Positions 1 to 11,510 are shown, numbered from the stretch's first letter. The stretch is DNA of 64,000 nt from Clarkia xantiana subsp. parviflora (GCA_036873135.1 JAPTYO010000008.1:45178441-45242440); one strand, 5' to 3'. A program made the numbers and translations. Notes: a model not told the origin generated them from the letters alone.

Positions 1-1019
1 CACTACTTGTTGAGAAATATTGCTATACGCAAAAATACTTAGCAGGTTGCAACACATATAGCGGCAGGCTATTCAGGAAAGAAGGGCAATATGCATAATG
101 CATCATGCAAGCAATCAGGAGAGCATCTCAACTTATCAATCAAGAAGTGGCTATCGGTCACGACTGCGGGGACTATGTCTACGTTACTAGTCATCCACAT
201 TCAATAAACACAGTAAGTGATAACGGTATGAAATATTACTAACAAGTTATCATGCAAACTACTATGTATAAAGCAGGTTCAAACGACGTAGTTCAAAGCG
301 AACAAGTCGTAAGCAACAACTACAACAAGCGTCCAAACATAGAAGCCGGGGGGCAAACAGACTCAGAAACGAGTTCAACATATCCAAAAGATGGCACAGA
401 TTAAAGAATGCCATCATCTCTGACAGAACTGGGCGGAACAGGCAGAAGTTGCACATTAGTGTCGCCACCGTCTTCTCCAAACAAAAACCTACAATGCGCA
501 AGTCGCAACATCCTATGCTCTACCCATCTCGCCATGCCTTGGAATCTAACCAAGAGGGGCGATCATAACACTTAACAATGAGCGATATACAGTCGCAACT
601 ATGAACATCATGATCATCATCTAAGGATATATATCCTATCTTACAAGTCCAAAACATATGGACAGCATAGATAACTCAAGGTATGAAATATTACTAACAA
701 GTTATCACATGATTATTATTGAAAAAAGGTCCAGGTGACGAAATATCATGCAAGCAAAGGCATGAACAAAGAATTATTAACATCAACCCATTCACAAAGG
801 GTTCAACATGCTGGAAGCAGACAGCCCAACAGCAACCAAGAGTCAACATCATCTCTAAGGACTTATGGCAAAGAGTTCATAATGTCAACATCAAATGCAA
901 TGTCGTCATCCACACAGAAGACACGACAAGGATGATTGTTTCAACATTCAGCACAACATAGCTCTTCAACATAAGGGCGACAATCAGCAATCAACAAATA
1001 CTTACCTCAGTAGGAGTAA

Positions 1020-1506
1020 CGCTCCTCCTTGGGTCGGTCCCTCGACCGGGGGGGCAGAAGACACCACTGCACAACCCTCAACTCTATTTCCTTTATCACA
1101 AGAAGGAATTAGCACGGTCATGCTCAGCATAAAGAACTAAGAATCGCTCGAGGAACGCGCCCCAGCGTCGGATCTTTCGAGAATTATGCTAAAAACAGAA
1201 ACTGCAGCCAGCGATAACTTGAAAAATTAACAAGTTCAAAGAAAATACAATGAGACGTCTTACTCACAAGCCCTTTACCGCCACCGTTTCCAAAGACTCC
1301 AGAGTAGCGGGGGCACTTGTATGGACATTCCTCTCAACAAATGGATTTCTATACACATCAGCTATCCGCAAAGACAAGCTATCTCCCATCAAGATGGAGA
1401 TAATGGACTTACTCATGGTAACAACCGTGGGAAGACTAATTCTGACAAGAGGACAGCAAGATCTGATATCCTGGAAAATGCTATCAACAATCCAATCAGT
1501 GCGCAA
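1020..1506 (-). pseudogene. remnant of the antisense ORF of LARD-A
   Basis: On the minus strand 1264-1506 is open for 80 codons, and about 1020-1140 reads a segment around SSAPRSRDRPKEE. The latter matches SSAPQPRGRVSGS in the antisense remnant of LARD-D (52743-53286, minus) in sequence and in position relative to the 3' LTR. No start codon or full exon chain survives. The function is unknown; the link to the longer antisense ORF of Tat-1 is by position and orientation, and is weak at the residue level. Confidence 0.35.
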
Positions 1507-1885
1507 ATACGCACCAACACTTATTCAAGCATTTATGCAACAGACGCTCCACGTGAGACAACCATGTACGTACAAGACTACTTAGTCTTCATGCAACAAG
1601 TAACAAGCATCACGCAAGGGGGGCAACCTCTTCAACACATTAACCTTGCATGACAACACCGAGCTCATACTCGCAGCATACAAGATTACAATGGTGGAAT
1701 ATTTTCTAAGTACTTGGCTCGGGATGACAGTCAGCATATTGCAAGTTGTCGGCATACAACCACGTGTCAGCATATTATCAGGAGTTGGCATATAACCTGT
1801 GTTCGCATCAAGCATACGGATACAACATACATAGCCAGAGATGGTGAAAAGATTCTAAGTGCGGGGGCAAATACGCACACACAAT

Positions 1886-2492
1886 GTACGTACATACATG
1901 TCGACAATGATGCATGTCGACAAGGAGAAAATATCTTCTAAGTGTTTCCATGTACGTATATACATGTCGACAAGGATGCATGTCGGCAAGGAGAAAAATA
2001 TTTTCTAAGTATTTCCATGTACGTACATACATGTCGACAAGGATGCATGTCGACAAGGAGAAAATATTTTCTAAGTATTTCCATGTACGTACATACATGT
2101 CGACAAGGATGCATGTCGACAAGGAGAAAAATATTTTCTAAGTATTTCCATGTACGTACATACATGTCGACAAGGATGCATGTCGACAAGGAGAAAATAT
2201 CTTCTAAGTGTTTCCATGTACGTACATACATGTCGACAAGGATGCATGTCGACAAGGATAAAATATCTTCTAAGTGTTTCCATGTACGTACATACATGTC
2301 GACAATGATGCATGTCGACAAGGAGAAAAATATTTTCTAAGTATTTCCATGTACGTACATATATGTCGACAAGGAGAAAATATTTTCTAAGTATTTCCAT
2401 GTACGTACATACATGTCGACAAGGATGCATGTCGACAAGGAGAAAATATTTTCTAAGTGTTTCCATGTATGTACATACATGTCGACAAAGAT
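1886..2492. repeat. tandem array, about 65-bp unit, 9 copies plus a partial
   Basis: The unit starts TGTACGTACATACATGTCGA and ends CTAAGTATTTCCA. Copies start near 1886, 1951, 2018, 2083, 2148, 2215, 2283, 2348 (shortened) and 2398, with a fragment at 2463. Each unit carries the palindromes GTACGTAC, TGTCGACA (usually twice) and ATGCAT. Overlapping ORFs on both strands here are products of the repeat, not genes. Confidence 0.95.
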
Positions 2493-2670
2493 GGATTGCA
2501 TACAACGAGTAGCTATGCCTCCTAATCACACCTACGACGCTCATCGACAAAGCTCATACGACGACATCTATGGTAACAAGTATTAGATATCGCTTAAATA
2601 TTTCCTAAGTGTTTTAGCATACTTGCAGGCAATGACCAACAGTCTATACCTGATGCTCAACCATTAGCGC

Positions 2671-2838
2671 CAACGCGCATAGCAAAAGTCAACGTGCATA
2701 TCAAAAGTCAACGCGCGTAGCAAAAGTCAACGCGCATAGCAAAAGTCAACGCGCGTAGCAAAAGTCAACGCGCGTAGCAAAAGTCAACGCGCGTAGCAAA
2801 AGTCAACGCGCATAGCCAAAGTCAACGCGCATAGCAAA
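2671..2838. repeat. tandem array, 19-bp unit, about 9 copies
   Basis: The unit is AAAAGTCAACGCGCGTAGC, with a minority GCGCAT variant. Copies are head-to-tail without spacers, so this is a minisatellite and not a CRISPR array. It lies inside the internal region of LARD-A, about 700 bp before the 3' LTR. Confidence 0.95.
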
Positions 2839-3842
2839 GTTGGTACGTGCAGTAAAAAGGACCAACATCTCAAGAAGCTGTCATGCAAGCGATGCGGCTA
2901 ATGTGACGAACCGCGAAGAGCAAATACGACAACACTTAAGGAAATATTTCTATAAGGCATCAAAGCAAAAAACGACTACTTCCAAGAGACTCCTTGATGA
3001 TATGGATCAAAGGAGCAATGCACCTACAAGTACTTACGGTATACTCCGCCCTCTTCTAAGTATTTATCTCTACATACATGATTGTTTTGGTGTTACACGT
3101 ATCGAAGCCGTCATTTTACATGCATGTTTACATATCGCATGATTCATGATTTAATAATAGCTAAGTCATTTGAGAAGTATACGGATTATATTTCTTACGT
3201 CACGTAATTACGTTCTTGCCATGACCGTTACTTGTGCATGTACGTTGATAGAACCATGTCCGCATGACGTGTCCCTAACGATTCATGTTTGTACATTATA
3301 CACGCGCATTCTCTATTTCACTAACCGTAATGACAGGAAATAAAGTCACTCGGTCGGAAAATCAAAGGACGGACGAAATCAAGACTCCTACGTCCAACCA
3401 ACAATCAAAACCGGAAGGTTAGCGTCAAGCTCAAATTGGACACGTATCCTAACTTAAAATAGAGTCAAGAAAGGTTTTAAACCGTTACTTGACTCGGGGG
3501 CAAGTGATGGATATGTGCCCAATTCGAGTTCGTATTTATATTTCGGGCCTCGTAAACACGTCAAAATTACATATCGGCTTGAAAAACGTCTCCCAAAGGG
3601 TCAAAACAGTTCGGAAGTGCGTTACACGCGTCCGGATTGCATTTGCAATCCGGACCTCGCCGAATCGCCCAAATTCGACGAGGTCCAGATTGCACTACGG
3701 GTATTGTGCGATTACCGTTTTCGCGATTACCGTTACGTGTAGAGAAGTCGAGTTCGCGCATTGCCAATATGGATGACGGTTACCGCTTGCTTTTGAACCG
3801 TCATCAAACCGCTTTAAAACCGGGTCCGGTCCCAAGGAAGCC

Positions 3843-3850
3843 TATAAATA
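3843..3850 (+). promoter_or_regulatory. TATA box of the LARD-A LTR
   Basis: TATAAATA sits in U3, about 60 bp before the CT-rich block shared by all Tat/LARD LTRs in the window. The matching element is at the equivalent place in each of those LTRs. Confidence 0.7.
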
Positions 3851-3993
3851 GGAGGCCTTGGCCACCCATTTTCACACATCCTCTCATTTGCCCAACTTTG
3901 GTATTTTGAGCTCTGACTTCTCTCTAGAAATATTTTCTCTCTCTAGAATTACTCTTTTAGCCCTATAGTGACTTAAGCTTCGGAGAGGGCTCC

Positions 3994-4023
3994 GCTAGCA
4001 CCACCCCCCCTCTCCGTGCTAGC
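3994..4023 (+). promoter_or_regulatory. conserved C-loop hairpin of the LARD-A LTR
   Basis: The 8-bp perfect stem is GCTAGCAC (3994-4001) with GTGCTAGC (4016-4023), around a loop holding a run of C. It follows the motif AGCTTCGGAGAGGG by four bases and precedes a TTGTTCAGG segment. Hairpins with other stem sequences occupy the same place in the LTRs of LARD-B, LARD-D, Tat-1, Tat-2 and Tat-3. The role is unknown; a 3'-end processing or packaging signal in the R/U5 RNA is possible. Confidence 0.65.
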
Positions 4024-4085
4024 ACCGGTCCTTTGTTCAGGAATCGACGCCCAGACATCCGGATTGTGCACAGATCGTTGCCTTC

Positions 4086-4196
4086 TGAGACTCGGACGCC
4101 CCCCTGAGACACAACCGCGCTTTGAGACTCAGACGCCCCCCTGAGACACAACCGCGCTTTGAGACTCAGACGCCCCCCTGAGACACAACCGCGCTT
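4086..4196. repeat. minisatellite in the LARD-A LTR, 37-bp unit x3
   Basis: Three direct copies (4086-4122, 4123-4159, 4160-4196) of a unit starting TGAGACTCAGACGCCCCCCT, followed by a partial copy. It lies downstream of the hairpin, the part of the LTR where LARD-B and LARD-D have their own unrelated minisatellites. Confidence 0.95.
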
Positions 4197-4339
4197 TGAG
4201 ACACAGACCTTTCCGGGACTCAACCGAACACTCGTCAGTGACACAAAAACCTCTTTCAGACGAAGGGTTACAGCCCGAAAACCCGCTCAACCATACGAAC
4301 AGACGCGTCCCCACGACCTAGTTCATTCAGGACGCAACA

Positions 4340-5219
4340 TCATGCTTACTGAATAGCCTGGTTGAGGAAAACACATGGACGATGTAAAGTCTGGCCAAGC
4401 AGGTCGTAGAGCTGTAGATGCATGGAGACTGCGTGATGTATCTTGAACAAGTTCGTCGGTCGACGCAAGCATGGTCAATGGGAAAAGATCCGCGGGCGGG
4501 ATAAGTGAATCAATGGCCTCGATTTGAATGATTTTCCGAGCTGCAAAAAGAGAAAAGAGACTGTCATATTTCAGGGATAAAGTTGATCACATGTTCTCTT
4601 ACCTAGGTGTTGGATCTTTCTAGTGGGCAATGTGCTCGCTATGCGACTGGACCTGCTGCATGTCCTGATTTTCCTGCTCTATCTAGGAAACACAACTTGT
4701 ATATGTACACCTGTCGGAAAGTAAATTCCTTTGGACCTCTGATGGAAGGCACCAACAATAATGTTTTATTTGCTTGACATCTCAAATGCTCATTGATCAG
4801 CACATTGAATCTTCCCATCTTCGGGCATGTCCGATCTCAATAGGAGATGCCCATTGGTTACCACTGACCGGTTTATACCTCACCGTAAAACGAATGTACG
4901 GCTTGGTTCGGGGACGCGTATGAATTCCTAACATGGTAGGTGGAATTTTGGCATGAAAGTTCTTTGAAGCAGTCACGTTTCACGTGGTTGCAACCTCGTC
5001 GATGTGGTCGTCTGATCTGCAAAAAGAGTAGGGGCACTCAAATCTCAAGAAAAAAAATCAAGTACAATTCACCGCACCCGAGCGTTGGATATCCCGAGTG
5101 CGTAATTTGTTCTCCGTGTAACTGTATGACTGCATGTTCTTTTTTTGTTGCCCCATTTGGCTGGCAGAACTTATATGTACATGATACCTAACCAAGGGTA
5201 CCTGAAGAGAGTGAATGAA
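4340..5219. other. unassigned island with a diverged ~475-bp direct duplication
   Basis: No coding region is recognised. Two segments resemble each other in order: CTGCAAAAAGAG at 4541 and again at 5019, then GTTGGAT...GAGTG/GAGTGG...GCATGT...ACTTRTATGTACA at about 4615-4715 and 5085-5185. The spacing is close to 475 bp. This suggests an old tandem duplication of an unidentified sequence. The longest open frame (4940-5191, 83 codons) has no recognisable domain. Confidence 0.45.
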
Positions 5220-7010
5220 AAATCAGTGTAGAGAATATGAGAGATCATGCATGATTTATTTATTTATTTTTAAAACTCTAATGTCATTCATTTCATAATT
5301 TCGATTACTCTTAAGAAGGAATCAAAGTTTATGATTTAAGGTGTTTTGCACCATCAAGGAATTTACTGATTTTGCGTGCACTATCTGGCTCGAACGCATG
5401 ACAGATGCTCAAAACAAAGTTTTTTTTCAAAAAGATTTTCTCGTCCTTTGTTTAAACTCGAGTAGTCGCACTCAACTAAATAGTTAAACTGTTTTTTTTT
5501 CTTCAAAAAGTAGAATCAAAACTCCCATTTTTTAAACACCCGCTCATGCGAATGTTAAAACGAAGACCTCGCCGAAAAAGTGTACTACCCTTTGGATAAA
5601 AATGAATGACACTTTGATTTTTTTTTTTTAAATGCTCATACATGCGAAGTTAAATTTCTAACGCTAAGAAACCTACAAATTACAACAAGTTTACCTGAAT
5701 AATGCATGTGGAATGCATATTTATAAATGAAAATTTCAGGTGGATTTTTTAAAAAAATAATGCAAATGCGATGCATGCGTGAATTTGAAAGCTATATAGC
5801 TAAAAAAACTTACAATTTACTTAAAATGTTTTTTTTTAAAATAATGCACATTTAATGATTGCTTAAAAAAATTAGGATTTTTTTTTGGAAAATGATGCTT
5901 ATGCGATTCATGCTTGAATTTAAAAAATCTAAGAGCCAAAAAAGAATTACAATTTTTCCTTATTTTTTTAAAAAATGATGCACATTGAATGACCTAACAG
6001 AATTTACAACTTACATGAAATTTTTTTCAAGCCCCCCGCCAGCTTGATGCAAATAAACAAAATAATGCGTATGAAACACATGCTTGAAATAGAACATTAT
6101 GGTAAGAGGTTTTGAAACCATATATGGAATGAATGATTGAAATTAAAAGTTCTACGACTAAGAATGCGTACAGTCTATCAACAAATTATTTCTCCTAAAA
6201 CAATCCATATGATGTACATGAGATGCATACTAGAAATGAAAATTATACAGTTAAGAAAATTTATAAGTTACCTGAATATATATATATATATATATATATG
6301 TTTTTGTTTTTGTTTTTGTTTTAACGAGGAAAAAAAATCAATACATCTTGGTTGGTCAAAATTAAAAATTGAGATGAATTTTTTTTTTTTGAAAAAAATG
6401 CATATGATATGCATAAAAATAATTATAAGATGCAAACTTAAAAAAAAAGTTATATAACTAAGAAAAATTACAATTTACCTGAAAGGTTTTTCCGAAAATA
6501 ATGCATAAGAGATGCATGTCGTTAATTCAAGATTCAGCTAAAATGTTTTTTTAAAACATAAGATCTTCAAAACTAAGAGAGTTTACGATTCATCTAAAAT
6601 TATTTTTTAAAATTTTTTTTGCATATTGGATGCATTATTAAAAATAAAACAATTAAGGTAAAAAGTTTTTCAAATGATGCATATGGAATGCACGTTCGAA
6701 ATTAGAAGCTCTAATAGCTAAAGATGAATTACAATTTTTCCTAATATGTTTTTTTTTTTTAAAAAAAAAACAATGCATACGCGACGCGCTAACCAAAATT
6801 ACAATTTACCTGAAGAAGTTTTTTTGTTTTTTATTGTTTTAAAAGTAATGCGTATGAAACGCAAGTTTGAAATAAAAATTTCAGGTAAGAGGGTTTTTTT
6901 TTTTAAAAAAAAACATTGCATATGAAATGCATGTTTGGAAAGAGAATTTCTACAACTAATGACTAACTACTTAGCTAAAAGTTTTTTTTTTTTTTTTTTA
7001 ATGTATGAGA
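5220..7010. repeat. AT-rich field of diverged ~100-bp repeats
   Basis: The same elements recur in order many times: AATGCATATGNRATGCATG, then GAAATTAAAA, a short CTA-rich spot, AATTACAATTTACCTGAA, then a run of T followed by a run of A. Copies are clear from about 5640 to 7000. A (TA)n tract lies at 6277-6299. Divergence and indels blur the period. No gene is visible. Confidence 0.7.
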
Positions 7011-7389
7011 TGAATGCATGAGAAATAAAAGTTATACAAACAGTACTATTTACATGATAACCATTACAACAAAAAACATATATAACACGACATGTTAGGG
7101 GATAAAAATTGTGTGGCTTTGCTCTACAATGTAGGTTCAACTGATAAGCTCCCGACAATGTGGTTTCCTCCCCCCCATCATAGGAATCACAGAACCTTCA
7201 CAAGCGAGTGGAATTTTTTGGAGTCGTACCGGCGGCTCAGTCGCTCCGGTCGTACCGTACTAAACCTCCGGGGTTCCTATCGCCCTGGGTATTAGGCGTT
7301 TTGGAGATTATTCAAAAGTGGTGTGTGTGCGAATTTAAACAATGCCACAAAAAAGAAAACGTTAGTTAATAACTCTAAAAATATGTACC
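7011..7389. other. unassigned spacer left of LARD-B
   Basis: I see no coding region, LTR or tandem repeat. The short open frame at 7092-7295 has no recognisable motif. The five bases before LARD-B (GTACC, 7385-7389) are the candidate target-site copy, but the other end of that element is not intact, so this cannot be tested here. Confidence 0.4.
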
Positions 7390-8063
7390 TGTTGTTGAGA
7401 CCTGACTCGAGCGGGTCGTCGGGTCCTTAGAATGTTGCGTAGTATCTTCGTCGGGTTGTTAGAGCTCACAGGTGTCAGATAGTCTAAGTGTCGGACTGTC
7501 AGAGTGTTGGAGTGTCCGATTGTCGGAGTGTCGGACTGTCAGAGGTTTACAAGCCCTTAAAATGACTAAGTGTTTGAGTGCCCATATGCATAGTCAGGTC
7601 ACTGAGACCTTGGAATGTCGCTCCTCGTGTAGTCCGCGCGTCGTTGACACCTGCACAAGGGGTAGTATCGAGACCACAGGGGGGGTGGTGCTCGATGAAC
7701 CCTCTCCGATGCCAAAATAAGAATTATAGAGAGATAAAGCTAGTGAGAAGTGAGAGCTCCCAAGCCAATTTGAATTATGAAATGGGTGACCAAGTTTCCT
7801 ATTTATAGGGAACCTTGGACTCGAACCCGGTTTTGAGTGGTCCGACCCGGTTTAGTAGGAAAACGTGAACCGGGCGTGGACTTGAGCAAAATCGGCAGCG
7901 GGAATAATCACACATAGTGTAAACACGCAGGGGTACGCGCGTCGAGGGGTGATAATCCGGACCGTTCTAACTCGCGGGTAAGCGCTCGTGTGTCGTTTAG
8001 TGGGTCTGACGTGTCAACGAGGTCCGAATATAAAACGAACCCATATCGGGCGAATATCTATCA
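7390..8063 (-). repeat. 3' LTR of LARD-B (about 674 bp)
   Basis: On the minus strand it starts TGATAGATATTCGCCC at 8063 and ends CTCAACAACA at 7390 (or 7393). TATAAATA lies on the minus strand at 7807-7800. The GCATCGGAGAGGG motif and a C-loop hairpin follow (7696-7667; arms CTCGAT / ATCGAG with an inner GTGG / CCAC). A stretch of short TGTCGGA/TGTCAGA repeats at 7470-7545 is its private minisatellite. The open frame at 7472-7720 is an artefact of that repeat. Confidence 0.85.
7667..7696 (-). promoter_or_regulatory. conserved C-loop hairpin of the LARD-B LTR
   Basis: Outer arms are ATCGAG (7667-7672) and CTCGAT (7691-7696); inner arms are CCAC (7674-7677) and GTGG (7685-7688), with a small asymmetric bulge. 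On the element's strand it follows GCATCGGAGAGGGTTC and has a loop of C. The stem sequence differs from those of the other LTRs while pairing is retained. Confidence 0.6.
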
Positions 8064-8660
8064 TTTGCCCCCGAGTCAAGTAATGGCTTAACCCTTGCTT
8101 GACTCTATTTTACGATAGGATAGGCGTCTGATTCGGGTGCGGGAGTTAACTCAGGGTGGACTTACTATCTGTTGGCGCGTGGGCCTCGATGTCGTGTTTC
8201 CTTCATTTTCTTGGTGAAGGAAAATATAACTGCCGACATGGTTAAGACAGCGAGTATGTGTATATAACAAGTACACATGTAATGACATGAGTGTTTGTAC
8301 GTAACGTGGACATAAATATTGGCATGTATTTAAATCATGGCATATGAGTGTATGTAAATTGACGAATGATATACGATGATATGCATGAGTGTCAATGTAA
8401 GCATGAATATGTGTAAGTGCTGTTGTAAGCTTAGACATGTATATATGATAACATGAGTGCGAGTCAAGAGTGGTGTAGGCATGGGTGTATGCATGTGTTG
8501 GGTATGCAAGACTATATGAATATAGATATGCATAGGTACGTGGCAATCACATGCAAGGGAGCATAAACATTGAACAAACACAAGTGTAAGTGTTGATATA
8601 AGCATGGGTGCTCATGTATAGCAATAGATAGCATTAAGAACAGTGAGTGTGTAGTAGAGA
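8064..8660. other. LARD-B region between 3' LTR and antisense ORF
   Basis: After the polypurine tract comes a stretch of irregular ATGCATG/TGTATG-type short repeats (8270-8640). It has a counterpart on the opposite strand of LARD-D (54045-54350). The open frames here are low-complexity His/Tyr-rich products of the repeat. No gene is supported. Confidence 0.5.
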
Positions 8661-9129
8661 AATACTTCCCGTATTGATCGTGGGAGCTCGTTGGTCGAAG
8701 ATCTTATTCGCTTCGCGTTGAGTAGATAATGGTTATGTATTGCTTATCCACTTATGTCGTTGAGATTTAATTTGTTTGTCGTAGGTTATTCATTGACGTT
8801 TTCTACGACCATAGAAATGATATATGTATAGCTGTTCAAGCCGTAGGCGCATTGGCCCCATTAGTCGCGATGTGTTAGGCCTCCGACATGTCACTGATGG
8901 GTGTCTGATGATAGACATGTATTCGTATCGTAGGGTTTAGGTCAGATGTCGACGAGGCGACTTGGCTTGTTGAAGTATAGGTCAGAGGTTGACGAGGCGA
9001 CGTTCTTTGTTGGAGTATAGGTCAGAGGTCGATGAGACGACGTGCCTTTCCATGTTGTTGGCGCTACCATGTGTTTTCAAGATAGAGTGCTTTTTGCGAC
9101 CGCTACTTGGTTGTAGATATGTTGATGTA

Positions 9130-9300
9130 ACGCACGAACATGAAAGTCATTTGGCGATTCGTGGACATAATAGCCACTTAGAGGCGTGTGGACATGATAG
9201 CCACTTAGTGATGCGCGGACGTGATAGTCGCTTCAAGAAATGCGGACATGATAGCCGCTTAGAGACGCGTGGACCCGATAGCCACTTGGTGTATCCGTTA
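9130..9300. repeat. 27-bp tandem array, about 6 copies (LARD-B)
   Basis: The unit is close to GGACATGATAGCCACTTAG plus a variable GNGNCGCGT spacer. The reverse complement of the same unit forms the array at 52251-52440 in LARD-D. That shows the two elements belong to one family in opposite orientation, and that the array is an old family trait. Confidence 0.9.
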
Positions 9301-9663
9301 GGGGCTTCGCATGTGAGGTTGTAGATCTCGCATTGACATGTTGACGCGCGTGCACAGTGTTGCGATTATAGCAGCTTACACTCATAATTTGGAGGCGAAT
9401 CGTTAAACCTTATCGATGTGTCGAAACATGCGCGGGCTACGCCATGTATGTTGCTATTATACTTAGTTTCTGAACGTGAGGTGTTGCTCCCCCTCTTAGT
9501 GTGTCGACGCGCGCGCGTGCTGCATTTGGTGTCTCCATACTTAGTTTTTGAACGAGAGGTGTTATTCCCTCTCTTAGAGTGTCGACGCGTGCGCGCTGCG
9601 CTTGGTGTGATGGTGTAATGGAGTTTGGAATTCCGAGCGTGGAACTAGCTGGCTCTGCCTTCT

Positions 9664-11141
9664 TTGAGAATACTTTCTCGTTTTGTCGGCTTCAGACGAA
9701 TGAGTATGTCATCTGTCCTTACTTTTCAGGTTACTTATCTTTCTGAGTTCAACACCGTGTCAGAGTCGGGTTCAGTGTCGAAATCGTCATCTGAGTCTAA
9801 GTTATATTCGAGGTCAACGTCGAGGTCAGAACTGAACTCAGAGTTAGTTCTTCCTACTGGCTCGGAAATGAGATCCAAGTCTGAGGATATAGGTGGGGCA
9901 TTTTCTTGCAACAAATTGTGGAGGCAAGAGTATGAGAGTTGTATCGAGTTGTCCGGCCTTTGCCCCTTAGTAGAGGTTGTGTACTCCTTTAGCTTTTCTT
10001 TTATTACTGTTCGCTTGCCTTGGACGAGGTTTTCCGACTTAGAGTTGGGTATAGTGAAGTGGAATTCTGAATTCCGATTTGTGACCGCGTCCGATCGTTC
10101 TATCAGTTATTGGAGGGATTACCGTTTCTTGTGATATCTCATGTTGTTCCTGTCGATTACACTCCTGTCCGGCTGAAGGTGAAGCCATCAGATTTAGAGA
10201 TCCTTCCCTCGAGCGACTCCAAGAGGTCGAAACCTACAGTTTTCGGCGACTTACGAAGATTTCTTCCCGTGACAAAGGGAAGGAATTCGAGGTTGTAGCT
10301 CGTTCGCCTATCATTCCTGCCCCCGGCCGAGGGACTGATCATAGGAGGAGGATCCGATTTATGTAGGTACGTTGTAATTGTTGTATTCTCCCGTTGAACT
10401 TGTCGTTTTTATCTGTGTTTTGGTAGAAGTTACGTGACTCGCTGCGCCGGGGCGCGACGACTTGGTTTGTCCTCTTGATGGGGACATTGCTGGATCTGAG
10501 TGGGTGCCCTTCTCTTCTGAATATGGGCGCCATTTTGCGAAGGATTCGCTCTTTGGCATACCCAAGGTTGGTGTGTGTGTGCTGCACGACATTGTTTGTT
10601 TGGGGATCTCAAGATTCCCACGAGTGATTCTATGGATGTATGCCAATATGCCCAAGGTTATGGAGTTGAAGGCTTTTGTCTTTGTTCGCCAGGTTTGGCT
10701 TGCTACCTTTGAGTCTGAGTTAGCTGCTCTTCATAGGAAGGTAGCGGATGATGGTGAGGCGCATACCCTTGCTTTGCAAGCTGTTCAGGAGAGTGCTTAC
10801 AAGGGAGAAAAAGAGGCCTCCCTCGCAAAGTGGATTCTCCGGCTTTTCAGGCTGATGTTCAGGTGGGTTGCAATGCTGTGATGTATGACTTCGCCGAGGT
10901 GTCTATCAAGCAGGTGTACACACTTGCACCTGGGTTTCCTTTTGATAAACTTGGTCCTTTTGCAGATTTCTCTACCGGACATGTGGATGCGCTGCAGATT
11001 CGGGATGGAGCTGCTGCACGGGTTGATGTGGTATTTGATCCTGACGGTGACGTCAGTGTTGTTGTGGAGACTGCTGTCCCAGATGAGAGTGTTGCAGAGC
11101 CATCCGGAGATGTGGTGGTTCCAACCGTGGCATCCGGTTGA
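9664..11141 (+). pseudogene. broken antisense ORF of LARD-B
   Basis: The strand is opposite to the element. Open segments are 9664-10134 (Ser-rich), 10110-10298, 10462-10881 and 10830-11141. Between the second and third, a GTACGT donor-like site near 10367 and a TTGGTAG acceptor-like site near 10430 bracket a short intron-like gap. The last segment contains FQAD...FPFDKLGPFAD, which parallels FQAD...IDFTKSQTLAPFAE near the C-terminus of the Tat-1 antisense protein (27597-28436 minus). A frameshift near 10830 separates the last two segments. The N-terminal end faces the 3' LTR, as in Tat-1. The function is unknown. It is decayed, but its architecture is recognisable. Confidence 0.5.
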
Positions 11142-11510
11142 CGAGTGTATGTTTTCTCGCACTTTGTATATAGCGTTGCTCCCCTCGGTGGGTAGAGCTT
11201 TTCTTATTTCGGTTGTTTCCATTGAACTCTTTCCGTTATGTTTTGTCGCTTGCCATTATGACGTTGGACCTGTTATGGATGATTTCATTATGCATGATAA
11301 CTATTAGTAATATTACGTACCTTTGTTATTGTTGTTGTTCGTATGGTTTGGACTACAGAGTAGACTTGAGACTTGTCATCTGATTGGATGTAGTGTCCGT
11401 GGTTGTAGTAAGAAGACGTAAGTCCCTGTGTTTGGCGCGCCCATCTCCCAAGGCATGACGTAATATATAAGTGTGAGATGAGTAGGTGAGTAGTATGCTT
11501 GCCGTATTTC

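Larger units (their letters stand above)
1..4339 (+). mobile_element. LARD-A: 3' part of a non-autonomous Tat-type LTR element
   Basis: The right end is a clear 3' LTR (3505-4339), preceded by a polypurine tract, GACTCGGGGGCAAG, that recurs before the LTRs of LARD-B and LARD-D. The internal part (1-3504) runs off the left edge. It contains tandem arrays and an antisense-ORF remnant but no gag or pol that I can recognise. The 5' LTR and primer site lie outside the window, so total length and target duplication are unknown; the five bases after the LTR (TCATG, 4340-4344) are the candidate right copy of the duplication. I call it a large retrotransposon derivative by analogy with LARD-D, which has the same tract and LTR design. 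Confidence 0.75.
3505..4339 (+). repeat. 3' LTR of LARD-A (835 bp)
   Basis: It begins TGATGGATATGTGCCC and ends GACGCAACA, that is TG...CA. U3 contains a perfect inverted repeat at 3630-3655 (12-bp arms, GTCCGGATTGCA, loop TT). A TATA box (TATAAATA) is at 3843-3850, then a CT-rich block near 3908-3955 (GAGCTCTGACTTCTCTCTAG) shared with the other Tat/LARD LTRs, then the motif AGCTTCGGAGAGGG (3976-3989) and a hairpin at 3994-4023 (arms GCTAGCAC / GTGCTAGC). The LTR family is recognised by similarity to 45803-46848 and 56211-56859. Confidence 0.9.

Noticed and set aside
1808..2550. Several long overlapping ORFs on both strands
   Set aside because: They are produced by the 65-bp array, whose length lets frames stay open; the proteins are repeats of the same peptide on both strands.
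2671..2838. CRISPR-like short repeats
   Set aside because: The 19-bp units are directly adjacent without unique spacers, in plant retroelement DNA; it is a minisatellite.
7092..7295. Possible small gene left of LARD-B
   Set aside because: 67 codons, no domain, no supporting context.
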